From positions 1 to 7,915 of the forward strand of contig JAAXQM010000235.1 of the NCBI GenBank assembly GCA_012974295.1: a DNA stretch of 7,915 nucleotides, in the 5' to 3' direction. This document shows positions 1-5,722 of this stretch, one piece after another; within the stretch, counting starts at the first letter, position 1; every line of letters begins with the position of its first letter. The translations under genes and the position numbers were made by a program. This DNA comes from Dehalococcoidales bacterium. Lineage in GTDB: Bacteria; Chloroflexota; Dehalococcoidia; E44-bin15. The notes under the pieces are model-generated. The model had not been told where the DNA came from. It did no database searches and saw only the letters and a program-made list of their open reading frames with translations.

Positions 1-1
1 C

Positions 2-145
2 GCCCTAGCCGAGGCGTATATAGAGGATCGAGACGACCTGCCCTCCTCGTGGCGAATCGATGTAGTAGCCATTGAGCTCGGGCCAAAGAGAAAGGTTGCT
101 CGATTGGAAATTATCGAGAATGCCATAAGCCCGGGACTCGCCTGA
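2..145 (+). CDS. UPF0102/YraN-family protein, C-terminal fragment
   Basis: The visible 47 residues form the end of a protein whose start lies before the window; the stop is TGA at 143-145. The stretch WRIDVVAIEL (visible residues 17-26) followed by RLEIIENAI (34-42) matches the typical C-terminal end of the UPF0102/YraN family, in which an R-[IF]-D-[VL]-V-A motif is followed by an IEHIxNAF-like tail. The family has a predicted restriction-endonuclease-like fold; its function is poorly defined. The catalytic core upstream is not visible, so activity cannot be judged. A repeat element begins about 60 bp after the stop. Assignment rests on a short C-terminal match, so it is likely but not certain. 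Confidence 0.72.
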   Translation, partial: ALAEAYIEDRDDLPSSWRIDVVAIELGPKRKVARLEIIENAISPGLA

Positions 146-207
146 ATTACAGCTGAATAACCATGTGACACGATGAACGGCCGCTATACAGCAATCCTCA
201 TTCCTTC

Positions 208-329
208 GAGAATGCTGAAATAGCCTTGATCAACCCCCTATATCCCCCAGTCTTGGGGGAGTTTTGTAGCTGGGGGACACCCCCAGACCCCCGGCAGGAA
301 GTATCCTGCACCTCTTTCTTAACAGTCTC
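208..329 (+). repeat. Hairpin-rich dispersed repeat, copy 1 (MITE-like)
   Basis: About 122 bp that recurs in inverted orientation at 7116-7236. Shared blocks include TGCTGAAATAG (213-223), ATCAACCCCCTA (229-240), TCTTGGGGGA (251-260) and a 31-bp identical core at 268-298. The copy contains three hairpins: TCCCCCA/TGGGGGA (243-249 with 254-260, 4-nt loop), CTGGGGG/CCCCCAG (270-276 with 280-286, 3-nt loop) and GCAGGA/TCCTGC (294-299 with 304-309). The end GTCTC (325-329) matches the outer end of copy 2, but the terminal inverted repeat is more degraded here. It carries no coding capacity. A non-autonomous miniature element or REP-like sequence is the simplest reading; the hairpins could also help end transcription from the preceding gene. 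Confidence 0.88.
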
Positions 330-470
330 GCTTCATAGCTTGTCGTTTTGAGAGCGCAGGGCGACGGGCGAGGCTCTCACGGTGCTCACCACGTAATGAG
401 TCAGAGTTATTAACCTCTGCCCGCAATGACCAGAACGAAGATTTCGCCAAGCAATAAGAAGTTCACTGCA

Positions 471-499
471 TTTACCAGCTGCAAGCGATATGTTAGAAT
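471..499 (+). promoter_or_regulatory. Predicted extended -10 promoter of the five-gene operon
   Basis: A -35-like TTTACC (471-476, 4/6 to consensus) and a -10 TAGAAT (494-499, 5/6) are separated by 17 bp. The -10 is preceded by TGT (491-493), giving the extended TGn motif. Transcription would begin near 506, leaving a leader of about 16 nt before the ATG at 522. This lies inside the longer upstream reading frame and so supports the shorter start of the first FmdB-like gene. Confidence 0.6.
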
Positions 500-508
500 T
501 ATCATTGC

Positions 509-514
509 AGGTGA
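509..514 (+). promoter_or_regulatory. Ribosome binding site deciding the first FmdB start
   Basis: AGGTGA lies 7 nt before the ATG at 522. The alternative upstream ATG at 426 has no comparable site and would add 32 residues before the conserved MPIYEYRC start. Confidence 0.7.
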
Positions 515-521
515 AAATAAA

Positions 522-899
522 ATGCCTATCTATGAATATCGATGCAACAAGTGTCAGCGCCGTGTTAATGTATACATGCGGAACGTGGCGTCAAAGCCTC
601 AGTGTCCGCAATGCGGCAGCGAAGAACTAGCCCGTCTGTTCTCCACGTTTGCCGTCCGCGGTACATACAAGGATATCTATGAGGACATCCTGTCGGACGG
701 CCAGCTTACCAATGGATTAATGCGCAATGACCCCAAAGCGCTGGCGGATTGGAATAAAAGAATGAGCCGGGGTATGGAAGATAACACAGTTGCCCCAGAA
801 TACGACGAGTATCTACAGAAGATGGAGCATGGGGAGTGGCCTCAAATACCTGGCGTTAACGCACCAGAGAGCGGGCCACCTGATGAAGGGGCGGATTGA
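522..899 (+). CDS. FmdB-family zinc-ribbon protein (first paralog)
   Basis: A 125-residue protein that opens with MPIYEYRC, the hallmark of the FmdB/CxxC_CxxC_SSSS zinc-ribbon family. Two cysteine pairs, C8/C11 and C28/C31, form the predicted zinc site. The family was named from a putative regulator near formylmethanofuran dehydrogenase genes; the molecular role is mostly unproven, so 'regulator' should be treated with care. After the ribbon, residues 45-125 form an acidic, mostly helical extension not found in the short members, with an acidic tail ending EGAD. A longer reading frame starts at 426, but the ATG at 522 is preferred because of the family start, the RBS and the promoter position. 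It is the first gene of the operon; its stop codon lies in the RBS of the next gene. Confidence 0.88.
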   Translation: MPIYEYRCNKCQRRVNVYMRNVASKPQCPQCGSEELARLFSTFAVRGTYKDIYEDILSDGQLTNGLMRNDPKALADWNKRMSRGMEDNTVAPEYDEYLQKMEHGEWPQIPGVNAPESGPPDEGAD

Positions 900-910
900 G
901 GTGATCGAGT

Positions 911-1279
911 ATGCCCATCTATGAGTTTCGCTGTCACGGTTGTCAAAGAAGGTCAAGTCTCTTAATAAGGAGCATGGCCGACCCGCTATCCCCGCAGTGC
1001 CCTAATTGCGGTAGCAAGGAAATGGAGCGTCAGATCTCCCGATTCGCCCAGCACAAATCGGCTCAGGGCTGGTATGAGCAAGCAGGTCCACCCCAGGCAA
1101 TGGGTGGACCGGACTACTATAAAGACCCGCGTAATATCGGCCGCTGGACGGAGCATAGACTTAAGCAACTTGGAATGGATATGAACAGCGAGGAGCACTC
1201 CAATACCTTTTCCGGGGTACGCGAAATGATCGATGCGGCCAGGGAAGGCGAGATGCCGGAACCTCTCAAGGACCTATAA
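911..1279 (+). CDS. FmdB-family zinc-ribbon protein (second paralog)
   Basis: A 122-residue protein beginning MPIYEFRC, with zinc-ribbon cysteines at C8/C11 and C30/C33. It is a diverged tandem paralog of the gene before it: the first 40 residues align well and both have a C-terminal extension containing a DP...W...R segment and a GE.P motif near the end. The start ATG at 911 is preceded by GAGGTGA (898-904, 6-nt spacing), which overlaps the TGA stop of the first paralog, so the two are probably translationally coupled. The thiamine gene follows 3 bp after the stop. Function is unknown beyond likely zinc binding; a role as an RNA- or DNA-binding small protein is inference only. Confidence 0.88.
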   Translation: MPIYEFRCHGCQRRSSLLIRSMADPLSPQCPNCGSKEMERQISRFAQHKSAQGWYEQAGPPQAMGGPDYYKDPRNIGRWTEHRLKQLGMDMNSEEHSNTFSGVREMIDAAREGEMPEPLKDL

Positions 1280-1282
1280 TAG

Positions 1283-2302
1283 ATGCTGCGCCTCATCGAT
1301 GCCAACCTGAACCGCGCCAGCGAAGGGTTGCGCCTCCTCGAAGATATCTCCCGTTTCATCATCAATGACGCCTCATTAAGTGCCGCGCTCAAATCCATGC
1401 GCCATGAGATTTTAGGTGAGCATTTCTCCCTCCAGAAAGAGCTCCTCTCCGCGCGCAATTCAGCAGAGGATGTGGCCGCCTTCGCCGAGGAGAAAATGCG
1501 TCGCGCCGACCTCCCCGCCATCGTCAGCGCCAACGCCAGGAGGGTCACCGAATCGTTAAGAGTCCTGGAGGAGTGCTCCAAACTACCCGATCTCGCGTTG
1601 GACCCGGCAAGGTTTAAGCAGGCGCGCTTTGCTCTTTACGAGCTTGAGCGTACACTGACAGGCAAGCTTCTGCGCCGCGAAAAGCGGATCGCGGGACTCT
1701 ATGTAATCATCGATACAGAGATAATAGGAGAAAGGGATGAAGTGGAAATTTGCCACCAGGCGATACGTGGCGGGGCAAGGACGATCCAACTGCGTGACAA
1801 GACGCGGAGCAAGGCCGAGGTGCTCGCAGGGGCACAGAAGCTGAAAGAGGTATGCGCTCAATACGATGTGCCATTTATCGTGAATGATTACCTCGATATT
1901 GCCATCGCCTCCCGAGCTGACGGTCTTCACCTTGGGCAAGGTGACCTCCCCGTCTCCATAGCCCGCCGACTGTTGCCTATAGATAAAATTATAGGCTGTT
2001 CCACCACTACACTCGAAGAGGCTGTTAAGGCTGAGGCCGATGGTGCCGACTATGTTGCCGTTGGCGCGATCTATCCCACCCCTTGCAAAGCGGATGCTAT
2101 CGTGGTAGGATTGGAGCGGCTTTGCCAGGCTAGAAAAGCCATATCGCTCCCCATCGTTGCTATTGGAGGTATCGATATAGAGAACGCCCCCGAAGTGATC
2201 GATGCTGGGGCGGATGCAATTGCTGTGATCAGTGCTGTCGTTGGGGCAACGGATGTACAGGATGCAGCACGAAAGCTGGCTGAGAGGATACAGAAAAACT
2301 AG
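1283..2302 (+). CDS. thiE: ThiD2-ThiE fusion: HMP-phosphate kinase domain plus thiamine-phosphate synthase
   Basis: A 339-residue two-domain protein. Residues 1-130 match the ThiD2 type of N-terminal domain (LRLIDANLNRASEGLRLLED opening and a later RRVTESLRVLEE repeat), known as a monofunctional hydroxymethylpyrimidine-phosphate kinase. Residues 136-335 form the ThiE TIM barrel, which joins HMP-pyrophosphate to thiazole phosphate to give thiamine phosphate and PPi in the cytoplasm. Active-site landmarks are RDK (171-173), VND (200-202), HLGQGD (216-221), GCST (238-241), PTPCK (265-269) and GGI (295-297). The PTxTK motif has Cys268 instead of the usual second Thr. AAGGA (1268-1272) is a modest RBS 10 nt before the ATG. 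Standalone ThiE is about 210 residues; the fusion joins consecutive pathway steps. No TPP riboswitch is visible upstream. Confidence 0.93.
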   Translation: MLRLIDANLNRASEGLRLLEDISRFIINDASLSAALKSMRHEILGEHFSLQKELLSARNSAEDVAAFAEEKMRRADLPAIVSANARRVTESLRVLEECSKLPDLALDPARFKQARFALYELERTLTGKLLRREKRIAGLYVIIDTEIIGERDEVEICHQAIRGGARTIQLRDKTRSKAEVLAGAQKLKEVCAQYDVPFIVNDYLDIAIASRADGLHLGQGDLPVSIARRLLPIDKIIGCSTTTLEEAVKAEADGADYVAVGAIYPTPCKADAIVVGLERLCQARKAISLPIVAIGGIDIENAPEVIDAGADAIAVISAVVGATDVQDAARKLAERIQKN

Positions 2303-2944
2303 ATGGAAAAACTGACTGCGGGATTGGAATTAATCGCAGAAAAGGCGCGCGCCGTCTTATCATCCACGGACGCCGCTCGGGAAAAAGCGCTTCGCCTCTC
2401 CCGCGATGCCCAGCGTTACTCCACCGATGCCATTCGCTCGGTTCACCGCGGCGATTACGAGGAGGCAAGAGAGCGATTATCTTTAGCCCGCGAGCTTCTG
2501 AAAGAACTGGACAGGGAACTGGATGGACACCCGGAGCTTCAGCACGCAGGATTTGTCTATAGTGCCCAGAAGGAACATGTTGAAGGATACGTCACCCTGG
2601 GCCTCATAGTGGACAATACTCTACCTGATCCTGACGAATTCGGCGTTGGCTACGCAGCCTACCTCAATGGTCTCGGAGAGGCTGTTGGGGAGCTAAGGCG
2701 TCACATCCTCGATATAATTAGAAAGGGGGAGTTGGAGAGATGCGAGAATCTGCTTGAGGCCATGGATGACATCTATTGCATGCTGGCAACCATGGATTTC
2801 CCCGATGCTATGACCGGCGGGTTAAGGAGAACTACCGACGCGGTACGTGGCATTCTGGAGAGAACCAGGGGTGACCTGACCATCGCCCTCAGGCAGCAAC
2901 AACTGGAGGAGAAACTTAACAAGTTGGAGAAAAAACTAACATAG
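2303..2944 (+). CDS. Translin-family protein (archaeal/bacterial type)
   Basis: A 213-residue, almost wholly helical protein matching the translin family of single-stranded nucleic-acid-binding proteins (COG2178-like; relatives are sometimes mislabelled haloacid dehalogenase). Typical segments are REKALRLSRDAQRYSTDAIR (26-45), HRGDYEEA (48-55), HPELQHAGFV (76-85), QKEHVEG (89-95), GELRRHILD (129-137), DFPDAM (165-170) and GLRRTTDAVRGILERTRGDL (173-192). In eukaryotic C3PO the Trax subunit supplies acidic nuclease residues; E91, E94 and D168 here are candidates by position, which is inference. A charged coiled-coil tail (196-212) follows. The ATG directly abuts the TAG of thiE with no intervening base, and only a distant GAGAGGA lies upstream, so translation probably depends on coupling. 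Translin is typical of archaea and eukaryotes and sparse in bacteria. Confidence 0.85.
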   Translation: MEKLTAGLELIAEKARAVLSSTDAAREKALRLSRDAQRYSTDAIRSVHRGDYEEARERLSLARELLKELDRELDGHPELQHAGFVYSAQKEHVEGYVTLGLIVDNTLPDPDEFGVGYAAYLNGLGEAVGELRRHILDIIRKGELERCENLLEAMDDIYCMLATMDFPDAMTGGLRRTTDAVRGILERTRGDLTIALRQQQLEEKLNKLEKKLT

Positions 2945-2949
2945 GAGGT
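2943..2949 (+). promoter_or_regulatory. Strong ribosome binding site of hppA
   Basis: AGGAGGT is a full Shine-Dalgarno match 9 nt before the ATG at 2959. It overlaps the TAG stop (2942-2944) of the translin-family gene. It is the best RBS in the operon and suggests that the pump is made in greater amount than the upstream proteins. Confidence 0.8.
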
Positions 2950-2958
2950 TAGTAGAGT

Positions 2959-4995
2959 ATGGACCCAATCTACTATGCAGTTATAGCAGGAGTCCTGGGA
3001 CTGATTGCTGCTGCGTCTATGGCCGCATACGTGCTGCGGCAGGATGAAGGCTCTGAGCGGATGAGAGAGATCTCGTCAGCTATTAAAGAGGGGGCCATGG
3101 CCTTCCTCTCACGAGAGTACCGAATTATGCTCGTATTTGTAGCAGTGATCGCGCTAGCGCTGGCATTCATCCCAAATTTGGGAGGATGGGTTGCCTTCGC
3201 ATTCGTCTTCGGCGCGATAAGCTCCGGCCTAGCCGGGTTTGTGGGCATGAGCATAGCCATCAGGGCCAATAACAGGACAGCCGCTGCTGCAGAAAAGAGC
3301 TTGAATCAGGGCTTGAGGGTAGCATTCCGTGCTGGTGCTGTAATGGGACTCAGTGTCGTCAGTATCGGCATTATAGGGCTGAGTATCCTTTACTTTGCCT
3401 TTCACATGGATGCAGCTCAATTCGTAATAGTCATCCCTGGCTTTGGCTTCGGGGCCTCGCTGGTGGCCATTTTTGCCAGGGCAGGAGGGGGTATCTATAC
3501 CAAGGCAGCAGATACCGGTGCTGACCTGGTGGGGAAGGTAGAGCAGGGTATCCCGGAGGACGACCCACGAAACGCTGCCGTGATTGCCGACTTCGTCGGT
3601 GACAATGTCGGCGACGTAGCCGGTATGGGCGCAGACCTTTTCGAGTCCTACGTGGACTCTATCATAGCAACGATTACCCTTGCTACTGTCGCAGTGACAG
3701 CTGGCCTGGTTGTCTCTGAGGAGACTGCGTGGTATCTGCCAATGATGGTGGCCACAGGTGGCATTATAGCCGCTCTTATTGGAGTGTTCCTGGTCAAGGT
3801 AGGTGACAAGCCGGAGATGAAGGCACTGCTGAACGCACTGAGGCGCGGTACCTTCGGCGCGTCCATACTGACCGCTATATTCGCCGCCTTAACCGTGTAT
3901 TTCCTCGACGCATCATGGGGAGTATTATGGGCCATTCTTACCGGTCTCATTGCCGGCGTGCTGATTGGAGAAAGCACGAACTACTTCACCTCATACGAAT
4001 TCGGCCCAACGCGTGGGGTTGCAGAGGCATCTCAAACAGGTGCGGGTACCAACATAACCAAGGGATTTGCTGTCGGTCTAATGAGTGTCATACCAGCGAT
4101 CATCATAATAGTTATCGCCATCATAGTAGCGTACTACTTCGGCGATATGTATGGCATCGCAATTGCTGGCGTTGGAATGCTTTCCACGCTGGGCGTCACG
4201 CTGGCAACAGATGCATACGGTCCGGTAGCGGACAACGCCGGCGGGATCGTGGAGATGTCGGATCTGCCCCCGGAGGTTCGGGACCGCACCGATGCCCTCG
4301 ACTCGCTGGGTAATACAACCGCAGCGACGGGCAAGGGCTTTGCTATTGGTGCCGCTGCGCTTACCGCGCTGGCACTGATGCTCTCCTATTCAAACGCTGT
4401 CGGAATTGACCTAGCCAATCCCATCAGCCTGCTAGATCCGGCAGTAATTGCAGGTATCTTTCTCGGCGTCATGATGCCGGCTCTCTTCTGCGCGCTGACG
4501 CTGAACGCGGTAGGCCGGGCCTCTTTCGCCATAATCAATGAAGTGCGCCGCCAGTTCAGAGAGATCAAGGGAATTATGACCGGCGAGGGAAAACCGGAAT
4601 ATGGAAAGTGCGTCGACATAGCCACCAAGGCAGCGCTGAAGGAGATGATCCTACCCGGTCTACTCACCGTATTAATACCGGTCATCGTCGGCTTTACTCT
4701 GGGCAAATTTGCGCTCGGTGGCTTCCTGATAGGTGCAGTGTCAGCCAGTTTCCTTATGGCGGTTATGATGTCCAACTCCGGCGGCTCATGGGATAACGCC
4801 AAGAAGTTTATCGAGACGGGCAAATTAGGTGGTAAAGGATCGGATACGCATAAGGCAGCAGTAGTTGGTGACACGGTGGGCGACCCGTTCAAGGACACAT
4901 CAGGGCCTTCCCTGAACATCATGATAAAGCTGATGACCATGATTGCGCTGGTTCTCGCCCCGGCGCTGGTAAACATGAACGGTATACTGGACTAA
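2959..4995 (+). CDS. hppA: Membrane-bound K+-dependent pyrophosphatase, H+ or Na+ pump
   Basis: A 678-residue polytopic protein, normal length for prokaryotic membrane pyrophosphatases, with many hydrophobic segments consistent with about 16 helices. It couples PPi hydrolysis to H+ or Na+ export across the cytoplasmic membrane. Catalytic motifs are DTGADLVGKVE (185-195), DDPRN (201-205), DNVGD (215-219) and GADLFES (224-230), with a second metal/PPi set at DNAGG (425-429), NSGGSWDNAKK (606-616) and GDTVGDPFKDTSGPS (638-652). The sequence GNTTAATG has Ala455 and Gly458 where K+-independent enzymes carry Lys and Thr, so K+ dependence is predicted. Glu229 is at the Na+-pump gate position and Asp233 one turn on, so the ion transported is undecided. 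It is last in the operon and meets the opposing hydrolase gene with a 4-bp overlap. Confidence 0.97.
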   Translation: MDPIYYAVIAGVLGLIAAASMAAYVLRQDEGSERMREISSAIKEGAMAFLSREYRIMLVFVAVIALALAFIPNLGGWVAFAFVFGAISSGLAGFVGMSIAIRANNRTAAAAEKSLNQGLRVAFRAGAVMGLSVVSIGIIGLSILYFAFHMDAAQFVIVIPGFGFGASLVAIFARAGGGIYTKAADTGADLVGKVEQGIPEDDPRNAAVIADFVGDNVGDVAGMGADLFESYVDSIIATITLATVAVTAGLVVSEETAWYLPMMVATGGIIAALIGVFLVKVGDKPEMKALLNALRRGTFGASILTAIFAALTVYFLDASWGVLWAILTGLIAGVLIGESTNYFTSYEFGPTRGVAEASQTGAGTNITKGFAVGLMSVIPAIIIIVIAIIVAYYFGDMYGIAIAGVGMLSTLGVTLATDAYGPVADNAGGIVEMSDLPPEVRDRTDALDSLGNTTAATGKGFAIGAAALTALALMLSYSNAVGIDLANPISLLDPAVIAGIFLGVMMPALFCALTLNAVGRASFAIINEVRRQFREIKGIMTGEGKPEYGKCVDIATKAALKEMILPGLLTVLIPVIVGFTLGKFALGGFLIGAVSASFLMAVMMSNSGGSWDNAKKFIETGKLGGKGSDTHKAAVVGDTVGDPFKDTSGPSLNIMIKLMTMIALVLAPALVNMNGILD

Positions 4996-5639
4996 CCAAT
5001 GAGGAAAGGGTTATGCTGCCGCTCAGCACGAATAGTGGTTTGAGGACCGTGCCCGGGGTAAACAATGGTCTCATCGGGCAGGGTTAACAGCTTGCTGTTG
5101 ATACTTTCGATTAGCTGCTGGTGGCTACACCCGGGGAAGTCGGTGCGGCCGATACTAAAATTGAATAGGGTATCCCCTACAAAGACCATTCCATGTCCGT
5201 AGAGGGAGATACCTCCCGGGCTATGCCCCGGAGTATGAAGCACGGTAAAGCTGAGGTCACCGACCTCAATGACTTGGCCGTCTTTAAGTGACATGTCCGG
5301 CTTCGGCAGCGGCTCTGCTGAGCCGGACATAAACATTCCCATGACGCGGGACATCCCCGATGCGATCATCCCGGCAGCCTCGGCCTCGTGCATGGCAAAA
5401 GGTGCTCCGGTCTCCTCTTTGAGCTGTCCAAGCGCCATAATATGGTCTGGATGGGAGTGGGTGGCGACAATAATCTTGATGGTTAAGCCAAGCTGGCGCA
5501 CGTTATCCATAATGGTCTCAGCCTCAGCGACGGGGTCGATGATTATCCCTTCCCCGGTTCTATCCGAGCCTACAATGTAGCAGTTCGCGAGAAAGGGGCC
5601 CAGCTCAAGCGCTCTAAATAGCATCGCTCTATTTTTCAC
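4992..5639 (-). CDS. Metallo-beta-lactamase-fold hydrolase, glyoxalase II-like
   Basis: A 215-residue cytoplasmic hydrolase with a complete binuclear metal site: THSHPDH (60-66; H61, H63, D65, H66), H139 in TPGHSPGG, D156 in GDTLF and H197 in YPGHG. GRTDFPG (164-170) and the C-terminal ER..NPFL ending resemble the short YcbL-type glyoxalase II group, which hydrolyses thioesters such as lactoylglutathione. The natural substrate here is uncertain, because many anaerobes lack glutathione. A 25-residue Met-rich insertion (91-115) after the metal motif resembles a flexible lid. The start is GTG (5639-5637), supported by AGGTGAG on the minus strand; an in-frame ATG five codons later (5624-5622) is the alternative. 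It converges with hppA and diverges from glyS. Confidence 0.9.
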   Translation of the reverse strand: MKNRAMLFRALELGPFLANCYIVGSDRTGEGIIIDPVAEAETIMDNVRQLGLTIKIIVATHSHPDHIMALGQLKEETGAPFAMHEAEAAGMIASGMSRVMGMFMSGSAEPLPKPDMSLKDGQVIEVGDLSFTVLHTPGHSPGGISLYGHGMVFVGDTLFNFSIGRTDFPGCSHQQLIESINSKLLTLPDETIVYPGHGPQTTIRAERQHNPFLIG

Positions 5640-5647
5640 TATTCGTG

Positions 5648-5654
5648 CTCACCT
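5648..5654 (-). promoter_or_regulatory. Ribosome binding site of the hydrolase gene, fixing a GTG start
   Basis: On the minus strand these bases read AGGTGAG and end 8 nt before the GTG at 5639. The downstream ATG at 5624 has no similar site. Confidence 0.65.
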
Positions 5655-5669
5655 GTCAAGCCTTTGACA
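5654..5669. promoter_or_regulatory. Inverted repeat over the glyS -35 (possible operator)
   Basis: TGTCAA (5654-5659) and TTGACA (5664-5669) form a perfect 6-bp inverted repeat with a 4-bp spacer. One arm is the glyS -35 hexamer and the other abuts the RBS of the divergent hydrolase gene. It could be a repressor site acting on both genes, or a chance match to the -35 sequence. Confidence 0.3.
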
Positions 5670-5692
5670 TTTGGAAGTAAAGCTGTTAATTT
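5664..5692 (+). promoter_or_regulatory. Predicted glyS promoter
   Basis: A perfect -35 TTGACA (5664-5669) is 17 bp from a -10 TAATTT (5687-5692), which keeps the key first, second and last bases and has TGT (5684-5686) directly before it as an extended -10. The start point would be near 5699. The leader of about 24 nt is too short for a T-box. Confidence 0.65.
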
Positions 5693-5710
5693 TTGGAAGC
5701 TAGAGATATA

Positions 5711-5717
5711 GGGGGGT
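5711..5717 (+). promoter_or_regulatory. Ribosome binding site supporting the TTG start of glyS
   Basis: GGGGGGT lies 5 nt before TTG at 5723. In-frame ATG codons at 5735 and 5744 are too far away (17 nt or more), and an in-frame TAG sits at 5717-5719, so TTG is the first usable codon. Confidence 0.6.
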
Positions 5718-5722
5718 AGCGA

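Larger units (their letters stand above)
146..521. other. Intergenic region between YraN-like gene and fmdB operon
   Basis: A 376-bp gap. It holds the repeat element at 208-329 and the operon promoter at 471-499. Between them is an unexplained stretch with a possible 7-bp stem (TGAGAGC 349-355 with GCTCTCA 373-379, 17-nt loop) and no T tract behind it. I see no tRNA, TPP riboswitch core or credible small ORF here. Confidence 0.7.

Noticed and set aside
231..298. A CRISPR-like array from repeated runs of C and G.
   Set aside because: The runs are the arms of hairpins inside a single element, without regular repeats and unique spacers.
349..379. A terminator hairpin from TGAGAGC and GCTCTCA.
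   Set aside because: The loop is 17 nt and no T tract follows.
426..521. A 32-residue N-terminal extension of the first FmdB-like protein.
   Set aside because: The ATG at 426 lacks an RBS, the predicted promoter lies inside it, and the family starts with MPIYEYRC, which matches the ATG at 522.
146..521. A TPP riboswitch for the thiamine gene.
   Set aside because: No conserved TPP-aptamer core is visible before the operon or directly before thiE, where the gap is only 3 bp.
1117..1581. A 154-codon minus-strand open frame across the second FmdB gene and thiE.
   Set aside because: It overlaps two well-supported genes on the other strand and has a biased Arg/Ser-rich composition with no recognisable domain.
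4386..4976. A 196-codon minus-strand open frame inside hppA.
   Set aside because: It is antisense to a fully conserved pump gene, resembles no family and has low-complexity Ser/Pro/Thr-rich content typical of a shadow frame.
5640..5722. A T-box leader for glyS.
   Set aside because: The predicted leader is about 24 nt, far too short, and no T-box sequence or terminator is present.
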